Of a stretch of 60,106 nucleotides of DNA, positions 42,999-52,204 are shown one piece after another. Position 1 is the stretch's first letter; each line of letters opens with the position of its first letter. The notes below the pieces were generated by a model, which worked only from the letters and a program-made list of their open reading frames with translations, was not told the DNA's origin and ran no database searches. Both the position numbers and the translations under genes were made by a program. This DNA comes from Roseomonas sp. (lineage in GTDB: Bacteria > Pseudomonadota > Alphaproteobacteria > Acetobacterales > Acetobacteraceae), in contig JADCFN010000010.1 in the NCBI GenBank assembly GCA_020249505.1, positions 1-60,106 of the forward strand. Direction: 5' to 3'.

Positions 42999-44190
42999 AG
43001 CAAAAACTGCGGCGCTGCTGGTGCTGAATGCGGGATCATCATCGCTGAAATTCGCGGTGTTTGCCGTTGAAGGGCGCGGATTGACGCAGCGCTATGATGG
43101 CCAAATGGAAAGCATTGGCGCGGCACCGCATTTCAATCTGCGTGATGCCGCGGGGGCGCGCATTGCTGAGCGCCAGTTTGCAGCCGGCGAGGCACCCAAG
43201 GGCCATGAAGGTGCGCTGAGTGTCATTTTGGGCGCTCTCACGCCACTGCTGGATGGTGCCACAATTCGTGCCATCGGCCACCGCGTGGTGCATGGCGGGC
43301 GGGATTTGAGCGCGCCGGTGATGATCACCGATGCCATCATGGCAAAGCTTCGTGCGCTGGTGCCTTTGGCGCCCTTGCATCAGCCGCATAATCTGGCGGG
43401 CATTGAAGCCGCCGCGCGGCATTTTCCGGGTGTTCCACAAATCGCCTGCTTCGATACAGCCTTTCACCGCACGCAAAGCTATGCTGCGGCGAGTTTTGCG
43501 CTGCCGCCACGGTTTTTTGATCAGGGCATCCTGCGCTACGGCTTTCACGGCCTGTCTTACGAATATATCGCGCGGCGCCTGGAGGCTGAGGATGCGGCAC
43601 TTGGCCGCGCAAGGCTGGTTGTCGCGCATCTTGGCAATGGCGCATCGCTATGCGCGATTGAAGGCGGGCAAAGCCGCGCCACCACCATGGGCTTCACCGC
43701 CTTGGATGGCGTGCCCATGGGCACAAGAAGCGGCCAATTGGACCCTGGTGTGGTGCTGCATATGCTGGATAGTTTGCAGATGAAATCTGCCGATATCGCG
43801 CATCTGCTCTATCACGAGAGCGGCTTGAAGGGCATGTCCGGCATATCGCAGGATGTGCGCGCGATTGAAGCCGCCGGCACCGAAGCGGCTGAGGCCGCGC
43901 TTGATCATTTCGCCTTTCGCGTGCGGCGTGAAATCGGTGCTCTGGCCGCTTCCATCGGCGGCATAGACGCCTTGGTGTTCACCGCCGGCATAGGCGAGAA
44001 TGCGCATGGGGTTCGTACGCGCATCTGCGCGGGGCTTGGCTTTCTTGGGATCCATCTTGATCCTGAAGCCAATGTTGCCAATTGCCCGGAGATTGGACGA
44101 ACTGGCGATCCCGTACGCGTGCTGATCCGCCATACGGATGAGGAAGCGATGATTGCCGAGCATGCCTTAGCGATGATCAATTCCTGCTGA
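42988..44190 (+). CDS. ackA: Acetate kinase
   Basis: AckA interconverts acetate plus ATP and acetyl phosphate. The 400 residues are the family's usual length. Motifs in order are LVLNAGSSSLKF (phosphate 1), GHRVVHGG, FDTAFHRT, FHGLSYEYI, AHLGNGASLCAI, GVPMGTRSGQLDPGVV and FTAGIGENAHGVRTRI. The ATG at 42988 is chosen because upstream in-frame codons fall inside fabI. No phosphotransacetylase gene is adjacent, so the partner must be elsewhere. It may also use propionate, which sequence alone cannot settle. Confidence 0.95.
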   Translation: MSPEAKTAALLVLNAGSSSLKFAVFAVEGRGLTQRYDGQMESIGAAPHFNLRDAAGARIAERQFAAGEAPKGHEGALSVILGALTPLLDGATIRAIGHRVVHGGRDLSAPVMITDAIMAKLRALVPLAPLHQPHNLAGIEAAARHFPGVPQIACFDTAFHRTQSYAAASFALPPRFFDQGILRYGFHGLSYEYIARRLEAEDAALGRARLVVAHLGNGASLCAIEGGQSRATTMGFTALDGVPMGTRSGQLDPGVVLHMLDSLQMKSADIAHLLYHESGLKGMSGISQDVRAIEAAGTEAAEAALDHFAFRVRREIGALAASIGGIDALVFTAGIGENAHGVRTRICAGLGFLGIHLDPEANVANCPEIGRTGDPVRVLIRHTDEEAMIAEHALAMINSC

Positions 44191-44300
44191 GACTTTGCTG
44201 GCCTGTATAAATTTGAGCGCGTGTGGCGCGCCTGGCGAGGTAGAAACCCAGGGATTCCAAAGGCCCAGGATTTCATCGCCGCCATAATTCATAGCACGCT

Positions 44301-44360
44301 CTAGTGGTGCGCGGGGGCTTTTTGGGGCAGGGGATAGGTTAGCAAGAATCGCACCACTAG
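44301..44360. repeat. 11-base inverted repeat between convergent genes
   Basis: CTAGTGGTGCG at 44301-44311 is perfectly inverted as CGCACCACTAG at 44350-44360 across a 38-base spacer containing CTTTTTGG. The 208-base gap separates the converging ackA and phnE genes. It could be a bidirectional termination structure or the ends of a tiny mobile remnant. Confidence 0.5.
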
Positions 44361-44398
44361 CCTTGTAACGGAGCGTAGGGCCACTGGAATAGCCGCAG

Positions 44399-45196
44399 TC
44401 AAATCAGGCGTGCGCGCAGCCGTGTCACCAAAACTTCTGCCAGGATCACCACAACAAGAATAGCGAGCAATATTGTCGCCACGCGATCCCATTGAAAGAA
44501 ATTGATGGCATCATCCAACACCACGCCGATACCGCCGGCACCAACCAGGCCCAGCACCGCGCTTTCCCGGATATTGATATCCCAGCGGAACAGGGCCACA
44601 CCCCAAAAGGCTGGCGCAATTTGCGGCCAGGCGCCTTTCAGCAGCACATGGCTGGCGGGCGCGCCCGTGGCATTCAGCGCTTCCAATGGACCAGGGGAGA
44701 TTTCCTCCAGCGCCTCGGCCAGTAGCTTGCCCACAAAGCCAATGCTGCGAAAGGCAATAGCAAAGGTGCCGGCGGCCGCGCCCGGACCAAAGATCGCCAC
44801 AAAAATCAGTGCCCAGACCAGCGAATTGACGGAACGAGACGTCACCAACAGCAGCTGCGCAAAAGCGTTCAACCCGCGATAAGGGCAGATATTGCGCGCC
44901 GCCAGCAAGGCAAGCGGCACGGCGAAGATGAAGGAAAACAGCGTACCGAGTGAAGCGATATGCAGCGTTTCCACCAGGGCGTGATGTACCGCCGGGTGAT
45001 AATGCCCCAAATCAGGCGGCCACATGCGCTTCAGCAAATCAAGCATCTGTTCCGGCGCATCAATCAGAAATTCTGGAATGATCTCAACATTGCGGACCGC
45101 CCAAACCAAGGCCAGCACCAGGGCGAAATATACCGCCCAGCGCGTAAAGCGTTCCGTTGGGGTAAAGCGCTCCCATTCGCGCATCAGCGCATTCAT
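44399..45196 (-). CDS. phnE: Phosphonate-type ABC transporter permease (PhnE), second copy
   Basis: This is an inner-membrane channel subunit of 265 residues with about six helices. The region FSFIFAVPLALLAARNICPYRGLN and the EAA-type loop LAEALEEISPGPLEALNATGA identify the PhnE family. It pairs with the first PhnE encoded immediately upstream (ATGA overlap). Two permease genes are common where the channel is a heterodimer. Substrates of such systems are phosphonates or phosphite; which one is unclear. Confidence 0.92.
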   Translation of the reverse strand: MNALMREWERFTPTERFTRWAVYFALVLALVWAVRNVEIIPEFLIDAPEQMLDLLKRMWPPDLGHYHPAVHHALVETLHIASLGTLFSFIFAVPLALLAARNICPYRGLNAFAQLLLVTSRSVNSLVWALIFVAIFGPGAAAGTFAIAFRSIGFVGKLLAEALEEISPGPLEALNATGAPASHVLLKGAWPQIAPAFWGVALFRWDINIRESAVLGLVGAGGIGVVLDDAINFFQWDRVATILLAILVVVILAEVLVTRLRARLI

Positions 45197-45978
45197 CTGA
45201 GCAGCGCCCGGATCCAGCCGGAAATGAGCTCGGCCAGGAAAATCAACGCAATGATGGAAAGCAGGATGGCCGCGACGAAATCATAATCAAAGCGCTTGAA
45301 GGCCGCGAAAAGTGTGCCGCCAATGCCACCCGCGCCGACAATGCCGACCAGCGTTGAATTGCGCAGGTTGGAATCAAGCTGGTACAGCGAAAAGCCGATA
45401 AAGCGCGATGCTACCTGCGGCAGAACACCATATATCAGCAAGGCGCCGAAGCCCGCACCCGTCGCGCGAATGGCTTCCACCTGCTTCATCGAGATTTCCT
45501 CAATCGCCTCGGCAAATAATTTGGCGATGAAGCCCATGGAAGCGATGGTGAGTGCGGCCACTCCCGCCAAGGCACCAAAGCCGATGGCCTTCACGAAAAG
45601 GATCGCGACAATTACGTAATGCAGGCTGCGGCAGAAGGCGACGAAACCGCGTGTGGCCACCGCCAGCGGCCAAGGTGCCAGGTTGCGTGCGGCCATCAAT
45701 CCAAGCGGCAGTGCCAGCAAAATACCAAGGGTCGAGGATATCACCGCGATTTGCAGGCTTTCCAGCAAGCCTTCAATCAGCAATTCGGCACGGCTGAAAT
45801 TGGGCGGCCACATGCGCGCCAGAAAACGTCCGGCTTCCCCCAAGCCAATCACAAGCCGTGCCCAGGTGATGTCCAATTGGCCAAGCGCATAAATCGCATA
45901 GGCAGTCAGGCCAAGCGCGGTGGCCCGCGCGCCCCAATTCGGCGGGAAGGCGCGGCGGCGTAGAGTGGTTGCGCTCAC
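45193..45978 (-). CDS. phnE: Phosphonate-type ABC transporter permease (PhnE), first copy
   Basis: This is a channel subunit of 261 residues. The GTG at 45978 overlaps the phnC stop as GTGA; a TTG six bases upstream is less likely. It has [17 protein letters not shown] and an EAA-type loop [21 protein letters not shown], and ends [21 protein letters not shown], all as in PhnE. Its sequence differs substantially from the second copy, so they are old paralogs forming a heteromer. Confidence 0.92.
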   Translation of the reverse strand: MSATTLRRRAFPPNWGARATALGLTAYAIYALGQLDITWARLVIGLGEAGRFLARMWPPNFSRAELLIEGLLESLQIAVISSTLGILLALPLGLMAARNLAPWPLAVATRGFVAFCRSLHYVIVAILFVKAIGFGALAGVAALTIASMGFIAKLFAEAIEEISMKQVEAIRATGAGFGALLIYGVLPQVASRFIGFSLYQLDSNLRNSTLVGIVGAGGIGGTLFAAFKRFDYDFVAAILLSIIALIFLAELISGWIRALLR

Positions 45979-46745
45979 AGCCAATCCTCGCCGCCATAGA
46001 TCTGGCGAAGATGGCTCGGCTCCAAAGCTTCGGGCGGGCCATCAAACACAATCTCTCCACCCGCCATGCCGATGATGCGCTGAGCGAAACGCCGCGCCAG
46101 ATCAACATTATGGATATTCACCACCAAGGGAACATTGGCCGAGGTGGAAAGCCCTGTCATCAGCTCCATGATCTCAACCGCCGTGCGCGGGTCGAGCGAG
46201 GATGTGGGCTCATCGGCCAGCAACAGTTCTGGTTGCTGCATAAGCGCGCGCGCAATGCCCACGCGCTGGCGCTGCCCGCCGGAAAGCGCATCGGCGCGGC
46301 GCGTTGCCTGTTCCGGCAGACCAACGGAATCAAGCAAGGAAAAGGCACGCGCGATATCCGCTTCCGGATAGCGCCGCATCCAGGCCTGCCAGAGAGAGAC
46401 ATAGCCAAGCCGCCCGGAAAGCACATTTTCCATGACAGTCAGGCGCTCAACCAGATTGTATTCCTGAAACACCATGCCGATCCGCCGGCGCGCCATGCGC
46501 AAACCACGCCCGCGCAGGGGCACAAGATCCTGCCCATTCAGCAGGATCTCACCCGCGGTGGGCTCCACCAGCCGATTGATGCAGCGGAGCAGCGTGGATT
46601 TGCCAGTGCCCGAAGGCCCAATGACAGCGGTGATGCCTTGCGGCGCGATGGCAAGGTTGATCCCGCGCAAGACAGGCTTGCCCGGGACATATTCCTTGAC
46701 CAGACCTTTGATAACAAGGCCTTGCATCGCGCCCGCTTGCATCAC
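45975..46745 (-). CDS. phnC: Phosphonate-type ABC transporter ATP-binding protein
   Basis: This is a 256-residue ATPase of the importer. Walker A is GPSGTGKST at 43-51, the Q-loop is MVFQEYNLV, the signature is [14 protein letters not shown] and Walker B is [11 protein letters not shown]. The stretch [19 protein letters not shown] is a hallmark of PhnC. The start is GTG at 46745, overlapping the phnD stop as GTGA, with an adjacent in-frame ATG at 46742. Confidence 0.93.
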   Translation of the reverse strand: MMQAGAMQGLVIKGLVKEYVPGKPVLRGINLAIAPQGITAVIGPSGTGKSTLLRCINRLVEPTAGEILLNGQDLVPLRGRGLRMARRRIGMVFQEYNLVERLTVMENVLSGRLGYVSLWQAWMRRYPEADIARAFSLLDSVGLPEQATRRADALSGGQRQRVGIARALMQQPELLLADEPTSSLDPRTAVEIMELMTGLSTSANVPLVVNIHNVDLARRFAQRIIGMAGGEIVFDGPPEALEPSHLRQIYGGEDWL

Positions 46746-47821
46746 TGCGGCCGCGCTGGTGCCGGCGCCTGCTGCTGTTGTTGCTGCTGTTGCTGGCGCT
46801 GCTGATTGCGGCGCTGTTCGGCTTCCAATTCACGCCGGCTTTCCGCATCAAACGCTGCGCGGTTATAGGGCGCGTTCACTGCATCTGCCACCGCGCGTAC
46901 CGGCGCCCAATGTTCGGAATAGGTCGCGGGCCAGAAGCGATCATTGCCACCCAGATCACGCCGCAGCGATTCCGGGAAGCGATAATCAAAGAAGCATTTG
47001 CGAATACGCTCTGCCAATTCCGGCTTCAAATCATGCGAAAGCGCGAAGGAGGATGTCGGGAAGGGATCTGATTCCCAAATGATGCGGAAGTTATCGCGCC
47101 GCACCTGGCCACGGGCGATCATGCGGTTGAAAACATCTGATGCGACCGGCGCCGCATCATAATCGCCCGCATTCACGCCCATGACGCTGCGATCATGACC
47201 ACCCGAATAGACCACGCGGTAATCCGTATCCGGCGTCAGACCAAGGCCGGGGAAGAAAGCGCGCGGCGCGAGATTGCCGGAATTGGATGTGGCCGAGGTG
47301 TGTGCCACGCGCTTGCCCTTCAGATCGGCAAGATTCTGAAATGGACTATCGGCACGCACCAAGGTCACAACACGGTAGCTTTCAAAGGCATCCTGATTGC
47401 CCTTGATGGCAAAAGGCACCGCGCCGGCCAGATTTACGGCGAAAGCGGTCGGGCCTGTCGAAAACCCGGCAATATGCAACCGGCCGGACCGCATGGCTTC
47501 AACCTGCGCGGCATTGCTGGTGACCTGGAAATACACCACGCGGCGGCCCACGCATTGGCCAAGATATTCAAGCAGCGGGCGGAATTGCGTGGCATAGAGT
47601 GCCGGATCTTCCACCGGCGTATAGGCGAAGACCAGCGTGGAAGGATCACGCTGCCGCGCCGCATCGGCGGGCACATCGGCGACCATATTGCGATCAGCAT
47701 CGCAATAGGACTCATCCAAGGAACCGCGGAAGGCGCATGGCGTTTGCGCAGCGGCATCACCCGCCAATGTCGTGACAAGCGCCGCGGCAAGGCCGATGGC
47801 GCCAAGGCTTTTCCGGAACAT
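46742..47821 (-). CDS. phnD: Phosphonate-type ABC transporter substrate-binding protein with polyglutamine tail
   Basis: This is a periplasmic receptor of 359 residues from the ATG at 47821 after AGGGAGAGC. The signal peptide [26 protein letters not shown] precedes a PhnD-type domain ([52 protein letters not shown]). The last 40 or so residues are not part of the family. A charged helix ([17 protein letters not shown]) leads to nine glutamines (46769-46795, mixed CAG/CAA) and a Pro/Ala-rich end. Such a tail on a soluble receptor is unusual and may mediate aggregation or partner contact. It is first in a phnDCEE operon and lies 75 bases after the upstream transporter operon. Confidence 0.92.
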   Translation of the reverse strand: MFRKSLGAIGLAAALVTTLAGDAAAQTPCAFRGSLDESYCDADRNMVADVPADAARQRDPSTLVFAYTPVEDPALYATQFRPLLEYLGQCVGRRVVYFQVTSNAAQVEAMRSGRLHIAGFSTGPTAFAVNLAGAVPFAIKGNQDAFESYRVVTLVRADSPFQNLADLKGKRVAHTSATSNSGNLAPRAFFPGLGLTPDTDYRVVYSGGHDRSVMGVNAGDYDAAPVASDVFNRMIARGQVRRDNFRIIWESDPFPTSSFALSHDLKPELAERIRKCFFDYRFPESLRRDLGGNDRFWPATYSEHWAPVRAVADAVNAPYNRAAFDAESRRELEAEQRRNQQRQQQQQQQQQAPAPARPQ

Positions 47822-47895
47822 GGTGCTCTCCCTAGGCTGATGGTTTGAATTGAAGGGTGATTTGGCCGCTTTGCGCGCGCGCCGCAAGGCTTTGG

Positions 47896-48951
47896 TCACG
47901 GGCGGACCAGGACCACCCCTTCCGGGTCCAGCGTGACCATGACGGCGCTACCTGCGGCGCGGCGCTGCAACCTATCCGGGTGAATGGCGAAAAGCTCCCC
48001 AAGCGGCGTCGCGATCAGGTATTCGGTATGCGCACCCATATAGGTTGCGCGCGCAATCTGGCCGGCAATGCCAGGGCCGCTATCGGCAAGCCTGATGGCC
48101 TCTGGCCGGATGACCACATCACATGGCCCAACCGCCAGACCACGATGCGGCAGCGCAAGCGACAGCGCGTCAAGCGCCACCTGCGCGGTATCGCTCATGA
48201 TGCTTTCAATGGCGCCGCGCACATGATTGGCCTCCCCCATGAAGGTCGCGACAAAGACATTCTCTGGGCTGGCATAAAGCGCCTCTGGCGTACCGCTTTG
48301 CGCGATTTCGGCATTGCGCATCACAACGATCTTGTCGGATACCGCCAATGCCTCTGACTGATCATGCGTGACATAAACCACGGTCAGGCCAAGGCGCTGT
48401 TGCAGGGCGCGGATTTCCTCGCGCATGCTGCGCCTAAGCCGCGTATCCAGATTGGAAAGCGGTTCGTCAAACAACAGCACCGCCGGTTCCAAGACCAGCG
48501 CACGCGCCACCGCGACACGTTGCTGCTGCCCGCCTGACATTTCAGAAGGCAGCCTTGCGCCAAACCCGCGCAGGCCCACGGTTTCCAAGGCGGCTTCCGC
48601 CCGCGCCGCGGCATCCTTCTTGCCAAAGCCGGAGGAAATCAGCCCGTAAGACACATTCTCAAGCACGGTCATATGCGGAAATAGCGCATAGCTTTGAAAC
48701 ACCATGGAGACATTGCGCTCACCAGCGGAAAGCAAAGTCACATCCCGCCCGCCGATGAAGAGCCGCCCGGCGCTTGGTTGTTCCAAGCCCGCAATCATGC
48801 GGAGCAACGTTGTCTTCCCGCAGCCCGAGGGACCGAGCAAGGTCACCAGCGTGCCGCCTTCAATAAATAGATTGAGCGGCTTCACCGCCTCCACCTTGCC
48901 GTAGCGCTTGGCAATGCCTTCAAGCCGGACCTCGGCGGCCTTATTGTTCAC
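47896..48951 (-). CDS. ABC transporter ATP-binding protein, AfuC/FbpC type
   Basis: This is a 351-residue ATPase with a C-terminal TOBE domain. Walker A is GPSGCGKTT at 40-48, with MVFQSYALFPHMTVLENVSYG, the signature SGGQQQRVAVARAL, Walker B LLFDEPLSNLD and THDQSEALAVSD. The layout fits AfuC/FbpC proteins of ferric iron or sugar-phosphate importers and also polyamine or phosphonate transporters of the same class. The GTG at 48951 shares one base with the permease stop (TAGTG). An upstream start would add 38 residues of poor composition. Confidence 0.92.
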   Translation of the reverse strand: MNNKAAEVRLEGIAKRYGKVEAVKPLNLFIEGGTLVTLLGPSGCGKTTLLRMIAGLEQPSAGRLFIGGRDVTLLSAGERNVSMVFQSYALFPHMTVLENVSYGLISSGFGKKDAAARAEAALETVGLRGFGARLPSEMSGGQQQRVAVARALVLEPAVLLFDEPLSNLDTRLRRSMREEIRALQQRLGLTVVYVTHDQSEALAVSDKIVVMRNAEIAQSGTPEALYASPENVFVATFMGEANHVRGAIESIMSDTAQVALDALSLALPHRGLAVGPCDVVIRPEAIRLADSGPGIAGQIARATYMGAHTEYLIATPLGELFAIHPDRLQRRAAGSAVMVTLDPEGVVLVRP

Positions 48952-51152
48952 TATGCGCGCCCTCCTATCGGTGCGGCAGCCTGGCGCCGGCCCAGACGCC
49001 GGCTGCCGACCAGCAGATTGATCAGGCCAATCGCCGCCATCATCAGCACAATCAGCGCGCTGCAATAGGCAATGGCTAGCCCGTAATCGCCATTGATGAC
49101 GCGGTTGATGATGAAGACCGTTGCCATTTCATATTGTGCCGAAACGAGGAAGATCACGGCAGAAACCGTCGTCATGGCGCGCACAAAAGCGTAAACCAGC
49201 GCGGTGACAATAGCGGGCTTCAGCAGCGGCAGCACCACGGTGCGCAGGCTGCGGAAGGTGGAAGCGCGCAAAGTCACCGCGGCCTCATCCAGGGATTTGT
49301 CGAGCTGGCTCATCGCCGCAACGCCCGAACGCACACCAACCGGCAGATTGCGGAAGACAAAACAGGCCACAAGGATCATCGCCGTGCCGGTGATTTCGAG
49401 CGGCGGCAAATTATAGGTCAGGATATAGGCAACGCCGATCACCGTGCCAGGTACGGCGAAGGTTAGCATCAGCGCGAATTCCAAGGCGGTGCGCCCAACA
49501 AAACGCTGCCGCGACAGCACCCAGGCCGCGAGCAGCCCAAGGGCCGCCGTAATGGGTGCTGCAATGGCTGCAAGCTTGATGGTGGTGAATAGCGAATGCC
49601 AGGCGCCGCCCGAGAAAATCAGTGCCCCAGCCGGGCTCCATTCCAAAGCAAAGGCTCGCTTGAAATGGGAAAGCGTGGGCGTCCAATCCCGCCCCCAAAC
49701 GCGCACGAAACCACCCGCCAGCGCCATGGTATAAACCGTGATCGTCAGGAACGCCCAAGGCAGCGCAATGGCATAGGCGATGCGCCGCACCGGCGTTGGC
49801 AGCGGTGTCGGCAGCCCGACATCGCCCTTCCCGGTGAGTGAGACATAGGATCGGCTGCCAATCACCGCACGCTGGATCATGAAAGCGCAAAGCGCAATCA
49901 CCAGCATGATTCCAGCCAGTACCGCGGCGCGGCCGAAATCCTGCTGCGCGCCGACGACGGCAAAGAAAATCTCGGTGGACAGCACGCCAAAGGATCCGCC
50001 CAGCACAATCGGGTTGCCGAAATCAGCAAGGCTTTCAACAAAAACCACCAGCCAGGCATTGGCAATGCCCGGCAGCATCAGGGGCAGAGACACCGCGCGA
50101 AAGGTCCGCATGCGGCTGGCGCGGAGTGTGGAGGATGCTTCCTCCATGGCCGGCGAAATACCTTCCACCACGCCGATCAGCACCAGAAACGCGGTCGGCG
50201 TGAAGGAGAAAACCTGCGCCAACCAAACGCCATTGAAGCCATAAATCCAGCGGCCAAGTTGCAAGCCGAATAGGCTATCGGCCAATTGATTGACCACGCC
50301 GGAACGGCCGAAAATCAGGATCAAGCCCAGGCCAATCACGAAGGGCGGCGTGATGATGGGCAGCACCGTCAGCAGCCGCAAGGCGCGGCGCGCGGGGAAG
50401 CTGGTGCGTGTCACAATCAGCGCGAAGCAAAGCCCCAGCAGCGTCGCTGCTGTTGCGGTGGAAGTCGCCAGAACCAGCGTATTCCAAAACACGCCGCAAT
50501 TCACCGTGGAGGTAACACAGGCGAGCCCCCAGATCTTGCGATCAAACAGCCGCGCCGCCATGGCATCCGCAACACCAAGATCACCCTGCGGCGTGAAGAT
50601 TTGCGCAAGGATGGTGCTGACCGGCCAAGCGGTGAAAATCACAATGCACGCAATCAGCACGCCAACCGCGCCGGAGATGAAGCGATCGCCCTTGAAATAG
50701 CCACGCAGCGCCAGGCCATCCGTCAGCAGCACCAGAAAACCAATGAAGGCAAGCGCACCGCCAAGCCCCATGCCGAATTGCCGATCCTGTAATTCACCAA
50801 AGGCCGCTTCAAGAAAAGGGTAATTCCAGCCTTGAATGCCAACCGCAAAGCCCTGCGCAATGATGGCCAATAAGCCAAAACTGCCCGCCATGATCAGCAC
50901 ACGCCCGCGCATGCGCGCATTGGCGAAAGGCAGCGCGCCGGGCAAAGCCAAAACCAAGGCAGCAATCACCGGCCAGAACCAGAAGCGGCCGAAAGAGAGC
51001 GCCTGCCAAAAGGCCGATGCCGCTTCCGCATCCGGCGCGCCAAGGCCCATCAGCGTCGCAAGGCTGACGCCATCCTGCTGCATATGCCATGGCAGGATCA
51101 GCGTGCCCAAGGCAGCGATCACCCAGAAAAAGAAGCTGCTGCCGAAGAACAT
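48951..51152 (-). CDS. Fused two-domain ABC permease, AfuB/FbpB type
   Basis: This 733-residue inner-membrane protein carries two permease domains in one chain, each with an EAA loop: about residues 340-375 (MEEASSTLRASRMRTFRAVSL) and 620-650 (LDEAAVTLRASTFRSLRTVVL). There are about 12-14 hydrophobic segments, and the N-terminal stretch of about 200 residues holds extra helices. This architecture is that of AfuB/FbpB-type ferric iron or sugar-phosphate transporters. The start ATG at 51152 lacks a strong ribosome-binding site, but the gene is only 11 bases after the binding-protein gene. Confidence 0.92.
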   Translation of the reverse strand: MFFGSSFFFWVIAALGTLILPWHMQQDGVSLATLMGLGAPDAEAASAFWQALSFGRFWFWPVIAALVLALPGALPFANARMRGRVLIMAGSFGLLAIIAQGFAVGIQGWNYPFLEAAFGELQDRQFGMGLGGALAFIGFLVLLTDGLALRGYFKGDRFISGAVGVLIACIVIFTAWPVSTILAQIFTPQGDLGVADAMAARLFDRKIWGLACVTSTVNCGVFWNTLVLATSTATAATLLGLCFALIVTRTSFPARRALRLLTVLPIITPPFVIGLGLILIFGRSGVVNQLADSLFGLQLGRWIYGFNGVWLAQVFSFTPTAFLVLIGVVEGISPAMEEASSTLRASRMRTFRAVSLPLMLPGIANAWLVVFVESLADFGNPIVLGGSFGVLSTEIFFAVVGAQQDFGRAAVLAGIMLVIALCAFMIQRAVIGSRSYVSLTGKGDVGLPTPLPTPVRRIAYAIALPWAFLTITVYTMALAGGFVRVWGRDWTPTLSHFKRAFALEWSPAGALIFSGGAWHSLFTTIKLAAIAAPITAALGLLAAWVLSRQRFVGRTALEFALMLTFAVPGTVIGVAYILTYNLPPLEITGTAMILVACFVFRNLPVGVRSGVAAMSQLDKSLDEAAVTLRASTFRSLRTVVLPLLKPAIVTALVYAFVRAMTTVSAVIFLVSAQYEMATVFIINRVINGDYGLAIAYCSALIVLMMAAIGLINLLVGSRRLGRRQAAAPIGGRA

Positions 51153-51163
51153 TGTCGGGGGTT

Positions 51164-52186
51164 TCAGCGCGGGAGCGCGCCGACCTCCCTATCCCAACGC
51201 GCCAGCAACCGGCGGCGTTCCGCGCTCGCGCCAAAGCGCGCATTGTCATAGTCAATGATGCGCGCAGTTGCCATATTGGGCGCGCCATCGGTCAGCGGCA
51301 CGCGCCGATTGGCCATGGTTTGCAGCTTCTTCGCTTCCTGGGAAGCCGTAAGCTGAGCCTCGGCCGATAGCGCCCAGTGATAGAAGCGCTGCGCAGCCGC
51401 CATGTTCCGCGCGCCCTTGATGATGGACATGGACCCGATTTCATAGCCCGTGCCTTCGCAAGGCACGGCATGGCCCACCGGAAACCCCGCCGCGCGTTCT
51501 TCTGCCGCGTTATGCACGAAGGAAATGGAAAGCGCGGTTTCCCCACGCGCCACCGCCGTAATGGGCGCGGTGCCGGAACGCGGATAGGCATTGATGCTGC
51601 CATGCAGCCGGCGCAGAAAATCAAAGGCCGGGTCTTCGCCCATCATCTGCACCAGCGTGGCAATAACGATGTAAGCGGTGCCGGAACTATTCGGATTGGC
51701 CATTTGGATTTCGCCGCGATATTCGGGCCGCAGCAAATCCGCCCAACAAGCCGGCGCCGGCAGGTTCTTGCGCGTCAGCAATTCCGTATTGAAGCCAAAG
51801 CCGAGCACACTGGCATAAACGCCCACGGTGCGCCCCTGGGTCTGGCGCCATTGCGCCTGCGCCCATTCATGCAATTCGGCAATGCGCGGGCTTTCATAGG
51901 CTTGCGTCAGCCCTTCCTCACCGGCGGCAACATGCGGATCGCCCGTGCCGCCCCACCAGACATCACCGCGCGGGTTGCGCGCTTCGGCCCGCAGCTGCGC
52001 CAGCATTTCACCAGTAGATTTTTGGGCGAGTGTCACGCGAATGCCGGTTTCCCGTTCAAAGCCGCGCGCGATGGGCTGGCACCATTCGATGGTCGCGGAA
52101 CAATAGAGATTAAGGCTGCCCTGCGCCCAAACCGGCGCAGACCACCCCATCAAGAATAAAACGATAAATCCCAGAACGCGCTGCAT
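51164..52186 (-). CDS. Extracellular solute-binding protein, AfuA/FbpA-like (copy 1 of 3)
   Basis: This is a 340-residue periplasmic receptor with signal peptide MQRVLGFIVLFLMGWSAPVWA. It shares GSLNLYCSATIEWCQ, RGDVWWGGTGDPH, GEIQMANPNSSGTAYIVIATLVQ and TGYEIGSMSIIKGARN with the two following copies. NSSGTAY is characteristic of the AfuA/FbpA and aminoethylphosphonate-binding group. The ferric ligand tyrosine pair of FbpA is not obvious, so a phosphorylated sugar or other anion is as likely as iron. It directly precedes the permease gene. Confidence 0.9.
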   Translation of the reverse strand: MQRVLGFIVLFLMGWSAPVWAQGSLNLYCSATIEWCQPIARGFERETGIRVTLAQKSTGEMLAQLRAEARNPRGDVWWGGTGDPHVAAGEEGLTQAYESPRIAELHEWAQAQWRQTQGRTVGVYASVLGFGFNTELLTRKNLPAPACWADLLRPEYRGEIQMANPNSSGTAYIVIATLVQMMGEDPAFDFLRRLHGSINAYPRSGTAPITAVARGETALSISFVHNAAEERAAGFPVGHAVPCEGTGYEIGSMSIIKGARNMAAAQRFYHWALSAEAQLTASQEAKKLQTMANRRVPLTDGAPNMATARIIDYDNARFGASAERRRLLARWDREVGALPR

Positions 52187-52204
52187 GTCTTTTCTCCCGG
52201 ATTT

